DNA from: Streptomyces sp. NBC_00190
GTDB lineage: Bacteria; Actinomycetota; Actinomycetes; Streptomycetales; Streptomycetaceae
Length of the DNA stretch: 64,000 nucleotides
Direction of reading: 5' to 3'
Assembly: GCF_036203305.1 (NCBI RefSeq)
Contig: NZ_CP108131.1
Span: 6,944,001-7,008,000, forward strand
The position numbers and the translations under genes were made by a program. Shown piece after piece: positions 1-8,481 of the stretch. The notes under the pieces are model-generated. The model was not told the DNA's origin, searched no databases, and worked only from the letters and a program-made list of their open reading frames with translations. Numbering within the stretch: the stretch's first letter is position 1; the number at the start of each line of letters is the position of its first letter.

Positions 1-167
1 TCGGGCCCCGGGCCTGTCTCGGCCTGCAGTTCGCCCTCCGGGAGTCGACCGTCCTCCTCGAACACCTGCTGCCCGCCCACACCCCCCGCTTCCACTCCAC
101 CCCGGCCAAGGCCGCCTACGGCATCACCGTCCGCCCCGACGGCCCGACGCCCGCCACGCTGGGCTGA
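1..167 (+). CDS. Cytochrome P450, C-terminal fragment (cut by window start)
   Basis: Only the last 54 codons are present, read in the frame ending with TGA at 165-167. The fragment opens with GPRACLG, the end of the P450 heme-binding loop in which the Cys ligates heme iron. It continues with QFALRESTVLLEHLL, matching the L-helix that follows that cysteine in CYP102-like and many bacterial P450s, and ends TPATLG. P450s are heme monooxygenases. The substrate and redox partner cannot be told from this piece. An ABC exporter follows about 100 bp downstream on the same strand. Confidence 0.85.
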   Translation, partial: GPRACLGLQFALRESTVLLEHLLPAHTPRFHSTPAKAAYGITVRPDGPTPATLG

Positions 168-271
168 CGCCGAGCCTGTCGGTACGGGCGGAAGAAAACG
201 CTTGGACCGCGCCGACGCCCTTGCGGGACACTCCGTTTTCTGACGTGACGGTCCGACAAGGCAGGGTTGGT

Positions 272-2092
272 ATGGGATCGCCCGAATCGCACGAAAGTTC
301 ACGGCGCAGGGGTTCGGTGTTCCTCGCGCTCCGTTACTACACACGGGAGTTGGGCCGACGGCGTTGGCTGACGGCGCCCGCGATGCTGCTCCCGGCGCTG
401 GGCAACATCGGCATCAACTACGTCGCGCCGCTGGTCGTCGCCAAGCTCGTGGGCAGGATCGCGGGGGACACCGGCACCCGCACCGGCATCGGCTGGGCGC
501 TGCCCTATGTCCTCGGTTTCGCCGGAGTCCTGTTGTTCGCGGAGATGCTGTGGCGCATCGGGCTGCACTGCCTGAACCGCCTGGACGCCCTCGGTGTCGA
601 GCACCTGTACGTGATCGGCATGGACGAGCTGTTCGCCAAGGACGCCGCGTTCTTCCACGACAACTTCGCCGGGTCGCTGACCAAGCGGGTCCTGAGCTTC
701 GCCTCACGCTTCGAGGAGTTCGTCGACACGCTGACGTTCTCGGTCGTGGGCAGCCTGGTGCCGCTGGTGTTCGGATCGGTGGTGCTGTGGAGTTACGAAC
801 CGCTGCTCGTCGTGGGGCTCCTGGCGATGATCGCCGTCACGGCGCTGTGCACGGCGCCCCTCATCCGTCGCCGCCAGGCGCTCGTCGACCAGCGGGAGGA
901 GGCGATCGCCCGGGTTTCGGGTCACGTCGCCGACAGTCTGATGAACATGGACACGGTCCGGGCGTTCGCCGCCGAGGAGCGCGAGGCCGCCGAGCACCGG
1001 TCGCGGGTCGCGGAGTCGCGGCGGCTCATGCTGCGCTCGTGGGACTACGGCAACCTGCGCATCGACACGCTGGTCGCGCCGATGTCCGTGCTGACCAACG
1101 GGCTGGGCCTGCTGGTGGCCGTCGCGCTCGCCGGGGGAGGGCACGGCGTGGAGGCGGTCGTGGTCGCCTTCACCTACTACTCCAACGCGACGCGGATCAT
1201 GTTCGAGTTCAACCAGATCTACCGCCGCCTGGAGAGCTCGATGACGGAGGCGGCGCAGTTCACCGAACTGCTGCTGACGCCGCCGACCGTACTCGACCCG
1301 GTGTGCCCGGAGCCGCTGCTGTCCCGGGCCGCCGACGTGCGCTTCGAACGGGTGGACTTCGCCCACTCGGGCGCGGAGCCGCTCTTCGAGGGCCTCGACC
1401 TGGCCGTGCCCAGCGGGGCGAAGATCGGTCTGGTCGGCCGGTCCGGCGGGGGCAAGACCACGCTCAGCCGGCTGCTACTGCGGATGACGGACATCGACGG
1501 CGGCCGGATCCTGATCGGAGGCCAGGACATCAGCAGGCTGCGCCAGGCCGACCTGCGCAGTCTGATCGCCTACGTGCCGCAGGATCCGGCGATGTTCCAC
1601 CGCACGCTGCGGGACAACATCGCCTTCGCCCGGCCGGGCGCCACCGACGCCGAGATCCGCCGCGCGGCCGAGGCGGCGCACGTCACGGAGTTCGCCGACG
1701 CGCTTCCCGACGGCTTCGAGACCATGGTGGGCGAGCGCGGGGTGAAGCTGTCCGGCGGACAGCGCCAGCGGGTCGCCCTCGCCAGGGCGATCCTGCGCGA
1801 CGCGCCGATCCTGCTGCTCGACGAGGCGACCAGCGCCCTGGACTCCGAGAGCGAGGTCCTCGTCCAGGAGGCGCTGTGGCGGCTCATGGAGGGGCGGACC
1901 GCGCTCGTGGTGGCGCACCGGCTGAGCACGGTCGCCACCATGGACCGGCTCGTCGTCCTCGACCGCGGACGGATCGTCGAACAGGGCACGCACCAGGAGC
2001 TGCTCGCCGCGGAGGGGGCCTACGCGAAGCTGTGGCAGCACCAGTCGGGCGGCTTCCTGGACGACACCCCCGCGGGGGCGGACCTGCACTGA
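272..2092 (+). CDS. ABC exporter, fused membrane and ATPase domains (type I)
   Basis: A 606-residue half-transporter expected to dimerise in the membrane and export a lipid, peptide or drug. Residues about 30-330 form the six-helix transmembrane domain. The nucleotide-binding domain follows, with Walker A GRSGGGKTT near residue 388, the Q-loop in YVPQDP, signature LSGGQRQR, Walker B ILLLDEATSAL and H-loop VVAHRLST. ATG at 272 was chosen because the protein then starts MGSPESHES with an AAGG-type ribosome site upstream; the in-frame TTG at 221 adds an unlikely extension. The substrate is unknown. It lies behind a P450 end and converges on the DeoR gene across a shared hairpin. The family call is firm. 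Confidence 0.93.
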   Translation: MGSPESHESSRRRGSVFLALRYYTRELGRRRWLTAPAMLLPALGNIGINYVAPLVVAKLVGRIAGDTGTRTGIGWALPYVLGFAGVLLFAEMLWRIGLHCLNRLDALGVEHLYVIGMDELFAKDAAFFHDNFAGSLTKRVLSFASRFEEFVDTLTFSVVGSLVPLVFGSVVLWSYEPLLVVGLLAMIAVTALCTAPLIRRRQALVDQREEAIARVSGHVADSLMNMDTVRAFAAEEREAAEHRSRVAESRRLMLRSWDYGNLRIDTLVAPMSVLTNGLGLLVAVALAGGGHGVEAVVVAFTYYSNATRIMFEFNQIYRRLESSMTEAAQFTELLLTPPTVLDPVCPEPLLSRAADVRFERVDFAHSGAEPLFEGLDLAVPSGAKIGLVGRSGGGKTTLSRLLLRMTDIDGGRILIGGQDISRLRQADLRSLIAYVPQDPAMFHRTLRDNIAFARPGATDAEIRRAAEAAHVTEFADALPDGFETMVGERGVKLSGGQRQRVALARAILRDAPILLLDEATSALDSESEVLVQEALWRLMEGRTALVVAHRLSTVATMDRLVVLDRGRIVEQGTHQELLAAEGAYAKLWQHQSGGFLDDTPAGADLH

Positions 2093-2096
2093 CCTC

Positions 2097-2123
2097 GGCC
2101 CGGCGGTCTTTCCCCGCCGGGCC
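2097..2123. terminator. Bidirectional intrinsic terminator hairpin
   Basis: A perfect 10-bp stem, GGCCCGGCGG (2097-2106) with CCGCCGGGCC (2114-2123) and a 7-nt loop, lies between the convergent stops of the ABC exporter (2092) and the DeoR gene (2153). There is no long T-tract, as is usual in high-GC actinomycetes. Confidence 0.7.
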
Positions 2124-2152
2124 CCGCCCCGCCGGGCTCGGCCGTACCGGGC

Positions 2153-2920
2153 TCAGCCGTCCGTCGGGTGGACCACCTCCACGCCCTGCGCCCGCAGTTC
2201 CTCCACCACCGGCGAGTCCTCCGGTGCGTCGGTGACGATGAGCGCGATCTGCTCCATCGTGCAGATGCGGCCCAGCGCCGCACGGCCGAGCTTGTCGGCG
2301 GTCGCGACCAGGATCACCCGCTGCGCGGCCGCCACGGCGGCTCGCTTCACCTGTACGTCGTCCAGGTTGTACGCGGTGGCGCCCTGGACCGGGTCGACGC
2401 CGCAGCAGCCCAGGATGAAGGTGTCGAAGCACAGGTCCTGGAACGTCTGGAGCGGTGTGCTGCCGTAGAAGGAAAGCTCTTCGGGGCGCACCTGGCCGCC
2501 GGGCAGCACGAGCTGGATGCCCGGATGCCCGGAGAGCGTGAAGGCGGCGTGCAGGGACAGCGGGGTGACGGTGAGCTTCCGGCCGGCCATCGCCTGGGCG
2601 ACGGCCACGGCGGTGGTTCCGGTGTCCAGGGCGACGGTCTCGCCGTCGGTGAGCAGCTTCACCACCGTGGCCGCGAGGCGCTCCTTGGCCTGCGCGCCGG
2701 ACATGGCGCGGATCGCGTAGGGCGGCTCGGCCCCGCCCGGCAGGTTGCTCACCGCGCCGCCCCGCACCCGGCGCAGGGCCCCGCGGGACTCCAGTACCTC
2801 CAGGTCGCGGCGGATGGTCATCTCCGACGCACCCGTGGCCGCGGCCAGTTCCGCGACGGTCGCGCGGTTCTCCTTCATGAGCAGCGCGACCACGAACCTG
2901 TGTCTCTCCATCACGTTCAT
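2153..2920 (-). CDS. DeoR-family transcriptional repressor
   Basis: A 255-residue regulator. Residues about 5-55 are the DeoR winged helix-turn-helix, with RATVAELAAATGASEMTIRRDL followed by LESRGALRRVRGGA, the family's recognition-helix block. The rest is the DeoRC effector fold, with a typical DTGTTA phosphate-loop motif; DeoR proteins usually sense a phosphorylated sugar. ATG at 2920 gives MNVMERHRF; ATG at 2911 is a possible shorter start, and neither has a strong ribosome site. It is divergent from the MFS gene across about 160 bp containing a 23-bp palindrome that is its likely operator. Fructose-6-phosphate is an attractive effector if the azasugar operon is in the regulon, but that is inference. 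Confidence 0.93.
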   Translation of the reverse strand: MNVMERHRFVVALLMKENRATVAELAAATGASEMTIRRDLEVLESRGALRRVRGGAVSNLPGGAEPPYAIRAMSGAQAKERLAATVVKLLTDGETVALDTGTTAVAVAQAMAGRKLTVTPLSLHAAFTLSGHPGIQLVLPGGQVRPEELSFYGSTPLQTFQDLCFDTFILGCCGVDPVQGATAYNLDDVQVKRAAVAAAQRVILVATADKLGRAALGRICTMEQIALIVTDAPEDSPVVEELRAQGVEVVHPTDG

Positions 2921-2985
2921 GTGTCTGCTTTTAGCACAGGGAGGGAGCTGCCGGGGGCGTCGGTGCACAGCGGATCTGTGGTATC

Positions 2986-3058
2986 GAACATCAAAACTGA
3001 GTAAAGTGCGCCGTTGTGTGTGATCTGATGGCTCTAATGAACATCGGCGATGTTCATT
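2986..3058. promoter_or_regulatory. Candidate DeoR operator: 23-bp palindrome plus outlying half-site
   Basis: Arms AATGAACATCG (3036-3046) and CGATGTTCATT (3048-3058) form a perfect inverted repeat around a single G, ending 25 bp before the MFS ATG at 3084. A further copy of the core GAACATC lies at 2986-2992, nearer the deoR start. The position between divergent genes and the spaced sites fit autorepression plus repression of the transporter, possibly by looping. Confidence 0.65.
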
Positions 3059-3083
3059 CGATCAAGCAACGATGAGGAGAGCG

Positions 3084-4382
3084 ATGTCCGCCACCCCTGA
3101 GGCCGACCCGTCCGAGAAGGCCGCACCGCTGCTCAGTACCGTCGCGATCATCGCTTCGTGCGCCGCCTTCGTGGTGATCGGCGCCCTGCAGGCCCTGTAC
3201 GGTCCCGCGATCCCGGCACTGCGGGACGAGTTCGGCATCAGCCCCGCCGTGGCCGGGCTCAGCCTCAGCGCCCACTTCGTCGGCGCGCTGCTGGGTGTGC
3301 TGATCTACCACGTGCTGCGGGGGCGGCTGAGCAACCGCACGCTGCTCGGCGGCTCCTACGCGCTCATGGCGGCGGGCGCGGCGGTCTTCGCGTTCTCGCC
3401 GAGCTGGATCCTGGCGCTGGCCGGCACCCTGGTCATCGGGCTGGGCTTCGGCGGCATCGACTACGGCCTCAATCAGCTCTTCGCCGTCGGGTTCGGCCGT
3501 CGCAGCACCGCGATGCTGAACCTGCTCAACGGCCACTTCGGGGTGGGCGCGATCGCCGGTCCCGCCCTCGTCGGCTGGCTCGGAGCGGAGAGCTATCCGG
3601 AGATCTTCGTCGGCATCGGCGTCGTCTGCCTGCTCATCCTGCTCACCCTCGGCGGCGTGGCCGCCCGGGAGCCGGAGCCCGCCGGAGGGGAGGCCGGCCG
3701 GGCGGGCGGGGCGCGCGTCCTGCCGGTCATCGCCGCGTTCGTCGGCGTCTACGTCCTGCACGTGGCCATCGAGACGGGCGTCGGCGGCTGGGAGCCCACC
3801 CACCTGGAGGCCGTCGGCTACGGCGCCGCCACCGCCGCCACCGCGACCTCCGCCTACTGGGCGGCGATGACCATCGGCCGGTTCGTCATCGTCCCCCTGA
3901 GCCTGCGCTGGTCCGCGCCGTCCATCCTGACCGTGTGCTGCGCGGGCATGGCCGGCTTCCTGCTCCTCGCGACCGTCCCGGCCCTCGCGCCGTACGCCTA
4001 CTTCGGCGTCGGCCTGATGATCGCGCCCATCTTCCCCACCTGCCTGCCCTGGCTGAACCGGGCCGTGCCGAGCGTCGCCGCGGCCGGGGCGTACGTGATC
4101 GCCGCCTCGATGATCGGCGGCGTGGCCTTCCCGCCGCTGCTGGGCGGGGTGATCGACACTATGGACGTGCGGGCGGCGCCGCTGGTGCTGTTCGCGCTCG
4201 CCGCCGTCTGCGCCGTCCTCAGCGTGTGGCTGCGCAAGAACGCCCCCGACCCGGAAGCCGACCCGGAAGCCGACCCGGAAGCCGACCTCGACTCGGCCCC
4301 CGACCCCGAGGCCGCCCCGGAGACCGGCTCGCGCTCCGCGGCCCGCCCGGACACCGTCCCGACCCGAGGAGCCCAAGGATGA
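3084..4382 (+). CDS. MFS transporter (FucP/YbjJ-like)
   Basis: A 432-residue polytopic membrane protein with about 12 hydrophobic helices. It begins MSATPEADPSEK and enters its first helix near residue 20. ATG at 3084 is preceded by GAGGAGA (3074-3080), which favours it over the ATG at 3072. The sequence resembles sugar-type major facilitator permeases; residues about 195-210 form the central cytoplasmic loop. The last ~45 residues are an acidic, proline-rich tail built on a tandem DPEA repeat. The stop overlaps the HAD ATG as ATGA, so the two are coupled. By context it could export an iminosugar or import a sugar; direction cannot be read from sequence. Confidence 0.88.
   Translation: MSATPEADPSEKAAPLLSTVAIIASCAAFVVIGALQALYGPAIPALRDEFGISPAVAGLSLSAHFVGALLGVLIYHVLRGRLSNRTLLGGSYALMAAGAAVFAFSPSWILALAGTLVIGLGFGGIDYGLNQLFAVGFGRRSTAMLNLLNGHFGVGAIAGPALVGWLGAESYPEIFVGIGVVCLLILLTLGGVAAREPEPAGGEAGRAGGARVLPVIAAFVGVYVLHVAIETGVGGWEPTHLEAVGYGAATAATATSAYWAAMTIGRFVIVPLSLRWSAPSILTVCCAGMAGFLLLATVPALAPYAYFGVGLMIAPIFPTCLPWLNRAVPSVAAAGAYVIAASMIGGVAFPPLLGGVIDTMDVRAAPLVLFALAAVCAVLSVWLRKNAPDPEADPEADPEADLDSAPDPEAAPETGSRSAARPDTVPTRGAQG
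4248..4283 (+). repeat. Three perfect 12-bp tandem repeats in the MFS tail
   Basis: GACCCGGAAGCC occurs three times head to tail and encodes DPEA x3 in the acidic cytoplasmic tail. It is a likely slippage site that can vary in copy number without shifting frame. Confidence 0.9.
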
Positions 4383-4981
4383 CAGCCGTGAAAGCCGTCC
4401 TCTTCGACATGTTCGGCGTCATCGCACGCCTTCAGTCACCCGCCTCCCAGGCCGTGCTGGAGCGCACGGCCGGCGTGGAACGCGAGCGGTTCTGGGCGGC
4501 GTACTGGTCGCGGCGCACCCCGTACGACCGCGGGGACGTGACCGGTCCCGCCTACTGGAAAGGCGTCTGCGACGACCTGGACATCCCGCTCGACGAGCGC
4601 CTGACCGCCGAGCTGATCGCGGCCGACGTGGCGAGCTGGAGCGAGGTCGACCAGGACTGCGTGGACCTGATCCGCACCCTCGCCGACCGGGGCCTCACGC
4701 TCGGCCTGCTGTCCAACATCCCCGAGGAACTGGCCGACCGGTACGAGACATGCGAGCCGTGGCTGAACCTGTTCGCGGTCGTCGGGTTCTCCTGTCGCAT
4801 CGGCAGCGCCAAACCGGAGCCCGCCGCCTACGCGTGGTGTGTACATGAACTGACGCTGCCCGCCGGGGAGATCCTCTTCGTGGATGACCGCGTGGACAAC
4901 GTCGCGGCGGCCCGTGAACTGGGCTTGCAGGGGCATGTCTTCAGCTCCACCGGGGCCCTCGCCGCGCTATTTCCTGGCTGA
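4379..4981 (+). CDS. HAD-superfamily hydrolase (subfamily IA-like)
   Basis: A 200-residue protein starting at the ATG that overlaps the MFS stop. Motif I is VLFDMFGV: the nucleophile Asp is present, but the usual second Asp is Phe, as in the YihX/haloacid-dehalogenase-like branch (an FDxxGV pattern). Motif II is LLSNIPEE, motif III the Lys of SAKPEP and motif IV LFVDDRVDN. The cap is small and helical. A phosphatase acting on a small phosphorylated metabolite is likely. It is coupled to the transporter and lies upstream of the azasugar operon, so it may dephosphorylate a sugar or a pathway intermediate. That link rests on position only. Confidence 0.88.
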   Translation: MTAVKAVLFDMFGVIARLQSPASQAVLERTAGVERERFWAAYWSRRTPYDRGDVTGPAYWKGVCDDLDIPLDERLTAELIAADVASWSEVDQDCVDLIRTLADRGLTLGLLSNIPEELADRYETCEPWLNLFAVVGFSCRIGSAKPEPAAYAWCVHELTLPAGEILFVDDRVDNVAAARELGLQGHVFSSTGALAALFPG

Positions 4982-5099
4982 AATTCCCGGTACGCGAAGT
5001 GACTTACATGTCCCAAATTGGCACTTGCCGCCGTCACTTGAGATGTGATCGTATGAATGAGCAGGCGCCGATGCCCGATCTGAACGGGTAAACAATCCG

Positions 5100-5138
5100 G
5101 GCCGCCGCCACCGATGAATCAACCACGGTGCGGCGGCC
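5100..5138 (+). terminator. GC-rich hairpin between the HAD gene and the azasugar operon
   Basis: GGCCGCCGCCACCG (5100-5113) pairs with CGGTGCGGCGGCC (5126-5138), with one bulged C and a loop of about 12 nt. It lies after the HAD stop and 82 bp before the aminotransferase start, so it is a terminator of the MFS-HAD unit or an attenuator. The loop contains GATGAATCA, which is repeated at 5158-5166. TTGACG near 5184 could be a -35 for a separate promoter. Confidence 0.5.
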
Positions 5139-5219
5139 GCCAGTTCCCTGCCTTTTGGATGAATCATGCATTGCTCTCACAGTCTTGACGTATTTCCCTT
5201 ACCTGCGTGAGAAGGAAAA

Positions 5220-6488
5220 ATGGCCAGCACCGTTGTCACCGATCACCTTTACTACCCCGTCAGCGAACGCAAGATGGAGCGGGGTGAGGGCGTCTACCTG
5301 TACGACGAGGACGGAAGGCGCTACCTCGACTGCGCGTCGGCGACGTTCAACCTGAGCCTCGGCTACTCCCACCCGGCCGTCATCGCGGCCATGAAGGAGC
5401 AGCTCGACAAGGTGGTCCACCTGACCTCCTCCTACCAGAGCGACCCGGTCAACGGGCTCGTCCAGCGGCTCGTGGAGACCTCACCGGCCGGACTGACGAA
5501 GGTGCACCCCAAGGTGTCGGGCGGCTCGGCCGCCAATGAAGGGGCCATCAAGATGGCCCAGCTCGCCACGGGCAAGTCCGATGTCATCACCCTGTTCCGC
5601 AGCCATGTCGGCCAGACGATGATGATGACCTCGATGTCCGGCAACTCATTCCGCCGCGAACCGTTCCCCAACCTCTTCCCGGGCAGCCTGCAAGTGCCCG
5701 ACCCCTACTGCTTCCGCTGCTTCTACGGGCAGCAGAAGGACACGTGCGGAATGATGTGCGTGGACCGGCTGGAGGATTTCGTCGACTACGCCAGCAGTGG
5801 CCGGGTCGCCGCCGTCCTGATCGAGCCGATATCCGGGAACGGCGGCAACATCGTCCCGCCGGACGGCTACATGCAAAAACTCCGGGCATTCTGCGACGAG
5901 CAGGGAATCGCCCTGATCTTCGACGAGATCCAGACCGGGATCGGCCGTACCGGCCACATGTTCGCGGCCCAGTACTTCGATGTCGAGCCGGACGCGATCA
6001 CCACCGCCAAGGGCCTCGGCGGATCGGGCGCGCAAGTGGCCGCCATCCTCACCAACGAGCGGCTCGCCGGACTGCCCGCGAACCACCACTCCTTCACCTA
6101 CGGTTCCAACCTGCTCGCGGCCGCCGCCGCGAACGTCACGCTGGACATCGTGCGCCGGCCGGAATTCCTCGCGAACGTGACGAGGACCGGCGACCACATC
6201 ATGGAACGCCTCCGCGACATGCAACGCCGCTACCCGGCCATCGTGGACGTCCGCGGCGTCGGCCTCATGATCGGTTTCGAGATCGCCGAACTCGACGGCA
6301 AGCCCGCCGTCAAGCTGACCAACCACCTCGCCGACAAGGCCATGGAACACGGGCTGATCCTGCGCACCTCGCGCTACGGCTACGGCAACGTCCTCAAGAT
6401 CCGCCCGCCGCTGATCCTCACGATGGAGCAGGCCGACGAGATCTGCGACAAGCTGGAGAACCTCTTCCTCGCGGAGCTGACCCGATGA
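5220..6488 (+). CDS. gabT1: Class III aminotransferase, GabT1-like (azasugar pathway)
   Basis: A 422-residue PLP enzyme. FDEIQTGIGRTG near residue 235 carries the PLP-pyridine Asp, and TTAKGLGG near residue 262 supplies the Schiff-base Lys. It lacks a long N-terminal extension and has an unusual CFRCFYGQ...CGMMC cysteine patch near residues 165-180. AAGGAAAA precedes the ATG. The stop overlaps the phosphatase start (ATGA). In the azasugar signature known from Bacillus amyloliquefaciens, GabT1 transaminates fructose 6-phosphate at C2 to give a 2-amino-2-deoxy-hexitol phosphate; I assign that role because genes two and three of the signature follow directly. The fold call is near certain. The substrate is inferred. 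Confidence 0.85.
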   Translation: MASTVVTDHLYYPVSERKMERGEGVYLYDEDGRRYLDCASATFNLSLGYSHPAVIAAMKEQLDKVVHLTSSYQSDPVNGLVQRLVETSPAGLTKVHPKVSGGSAANEGAIKMAQLATGKSDVITLFRSHVGQTMMMTSMSGNSFRREPFPNLFPGSLQVPDPYCFRCFYGQQKDTCGMMCVDRLEDFVDYASSGRVAAVLIEPISGNGGNIVPPDGYMQKLRAFCDEQGIALIFDEIQTGIGRTGHMFAAQYFDVEPDAITTAKGLGGSGAQVAAILTNERLAGLPANHHSFTYGSNLLAAAAANVTLDIVRRPEFLANVTRTGDHIMERLRDMQRRYPAIVDVRGVGLMIGFEIAELDGKPAVKLTNHLADKAMEHGLILRTSRYGYGNVLKIRPPLILTMEQADEICDKLENLFLAELTR

Positions 6489-7447
6489 AAGAGCTGAAGA
6501 AGCTGCTGACGGAACTCGGCGAGCACGTCCGCACCGAACTCCTCGCCTACGCGGACCGCGGCCTCGCCCGCCAGGTCCACGGCGACTCGCCCGGCGGCGA
6601 CGCCCAGTTCGACGTGGACGAGGTGGCCGAGCGGGCCGTGATCGACCACCTGCGCGCACACGCCGGGATCCCCCTCGCCCTCTACACCGAGGACGGTTCG
6701 TACGTCGAGCTCGCGCCCGACCCGCAGGTGCTCCTCGTCGTCGACCCGATCGACGGCACCCGCCCGACCTCGGCCGGGCTGGAGATGGGCATGGTGTCCA
6801 TCGCCGCCGCCCCCTACCGAGACGGGGCGCCCACCCTCGCCGACGTCACCGCCGCCCTGCTGGTGGAGATCAAGAGCGGCGCGTGGATCTACGGGGACGA
6901 TCAGGAAGGCCTCTCCAGCGGCGGCTTCCACACCCCCGTGCCGCGCCTGAGCCGCAACACCGACCTGGCCACCATGTTCTGGTCGATCGAGTTCAACGGC
7001 CACCCGATGCGACTGATGACCGAGGCCTACGCCCACCTGGTCGACCGGTCGGCCAACACCGGCGGCATCTTCGTCTTCAACAGCAGCACCTTCTCCATCT
7101 CGCGCATCATCACCGGCCAGCTCGACGCCTTCGTCGACATCGGCAACCGGGTCCTGCGCGACCACCCGCAGACGGAGGACGAGTTCCGGCGCGTGGGCCG
7201 CGGCTCGATCCTGCACCTCTTCCCCTACGACATCGCGGCCGCCGTCTACCTCGCCCGCCTCGCCGGCGTGGTGATCACCGACGCCTACGGCGACGACCTG
7301 GGCCCCACCTCACTCGTGGACCTCGGCCCCATGAACCAGAAGTCGTGCATCGCCGCCTCCACCCCCGAACTCCACAAGCAGCTGCTCGACGCCGTCCACT
7401 GGGACCTCGGCGGCACCACCACCCCGGCGACAAGGAAGACATCATGA
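6485..7447 (+). CDS. yktC1: Inositol-monophosphatase-like phosphatase, YktC1-like (azasugar pathway)
   Basis: A 320-residue metal-dependent phosphatase. VVDPIDGTRP near residue 86 is the DPxDGT metal-binding motif, with the partner acidic residues in YTEDG just upstream. The C-terminal LFPYDIAAAVYLARLAGVVITD matches the family's last substrate/metal motif. It begins at an ATG overlapping the aminotransferase stop and ends in ATGA with the dehydrogenase, so translation is coupled. In azasugar biosynthesis this enzyme removes the 6-phosphate from the aminated hexitol phosphate. It is somewhat longer than standard IMPases (about 260-280). The canonical inositol role cannot be excluded on sequence alone, but the gene order argues for the azasugar role. 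Confidence 0.84.
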   Translation: MKELKKLLTELGEHVRTELLAYADRGLARQVHGDSPGGDAQFDVDEVAERAVIDHLRAHAGIPLALYTEDGSYVELAPDPQVLLVVDPIDGTRPTSAGLEMGMVSIAAAPYRDGAPTLADVTAALLVEIKSGAWIYGDDQEGLSSGGFHTPVPRLSRNTDLATMFWSIEFNGHPMRLMTEAYAHLVDRSANTGGIFVFNSSTFSISRIITGQLDAFVDIGNRVLRDHPQTEDEFRRVGRGSILHLFPYDIAAAVYLARLAGVVITDAYGDDLGPTSLVDLGPMNQKSCIAASTPELHKQLLDAVHWDLGGTTTPATRKTS

Positions 7448-8481
7448 AGGCGCTGACGCTGGGCCCCGACCGCACGCTCGCCCTGGTCGACCACCCGAAG
7501 CCGCAGGCCGCCCGCGCCGACGACGTCGTCATCCGCGTCGCACAGAGCGGCATCTGCGGCACCGACCGCAGCGTGCTCGTGGGCAAGTTCCCCGCCGAGA
7601 CCGGTGTGGTGATGGGGCACGAAGCCGTCGGGACCGTCGACTCCGTCGGGCAGGGCGTCACCCGCTTCGCCGTGGGCGACCGGGTCATCGTCAACCCCAC
7701 CCTGTACTGCGGCAACTGCCCCACCTGCCTCGAAGGCCACTTGAACTTCTGCGGCCACAAGACGGGCACCGAGGTCGGCCTGGACTACGACGGCTCCTTC
7801 GCGGAGTTCATCCGGCTCCCCGAACTCTTCTGCCACGCCGTACCCGACGGCATGAGCTTCGACCGCGCCGTCGTCGTCGAGCCGCTCGCCTGTGCCCTGA
7901 ACAACCTCGAAGCCGGACGGCTCGTCGCGGGTGAGACGGCGATCGTCGTCGGCGGCGGACCCATGGGCGTGGTCACCGCCATGGCCGCCCAGCTGTACGG
8001 AGCCCGGGTGATGCTCGTGGAACCCGACCCGGTGCGCCGACAGCTCGACCACGAGGTGTTCGAGGCCCCCGAGTTCGGCGGCCGCGTCACCGTCCACACC
8101 CCGGCCGACGGCGAACTCGCGGCGCGCGGCGACCTGGTCGTCGACTCCGTCGGCAGCCTCCTGGAGCAGAGCATCGGTTACGCCGCGCTGCGCGGCCGGG
8201 TCGTCATCATGGGCTTCAACAGCAACGCCTCCGCCACGGTGCGCCCGCTGAGTCTGCTCCAGCGCGGGCTGCAGATCATCGGCGCGGGCGACTACAACAG
8301 CCAGATCTTCCCCAAGGCCATCGAGCTCGCCCGGACCCTGCCGCTGGAGCGTGTGGTCACCCACCGCTTCCCGCTCGCGGAGCACGAAGAGGCGTTCAAG
8401 GCCCTCGCCGCCGTCCCCGGCTCCCGGTACACCGCGCTGAAGGTCGTCCTCGTACCCCCGCACTCCGAGGCGGCGGCATGA
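7444..8481 (+). CDS. gutB1: Zinc-dependent polyol dehydrogenase, GutB1-like (azasugar pathway)
   Basis: A 345-residue medium-chain dehydrogenase. SGICGTD near residue 37 and MGHEAVG near residue 58 supply the catalytic zinc ligands. The four-cysteine structural zinc lobe CGNCPTCLEGHLNFC lies near residues 83-98, and GGGPMG near residue 176 is the nucleotide-binding turn. The family includes sorbitol and threonine dehydrogenases. In the azasugar pathway GutB1 oxidises the C6 hydroxyl of the amino-hexitol to an aldehyde, which cyclises to a mannojirimycin/nojirimycin-type iminosugar. ATGA overlaps couple it to the genes on both sides. The enzyme class is sure; the substrate is by analogy. Confidence 0.86.
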   Translation: MKALTLGPDRTLALVDHPKPQAARADDVVIRVAQSGICGTDRSVLVGKFPAETGVVMGHEAVGTVDSVGQGVTRFAVGDRVIVNPTLYCGNCPTCLEGHLNFCGHKTGTEVGLDYDGSFAEFIRLPELFCHAVPDGMSFDRAVVVEPLACALNNLEAGRLVAGETAIVVGGGPMGVVTAMAAQLYGARVMLVEPDPVRRQLDHEVFEAPEFGGRVTVHTPADGELAARGDLVVDSVGSLLEQSIGYAALRGRVVIMGFNSNASATVRPLSLLQRGLQIIGAGDYNSQIFPKAIELARTLPLERVVTHRFPLAEHEEAFKALAAVPGSRYTALKVVLVPPHSEAAA

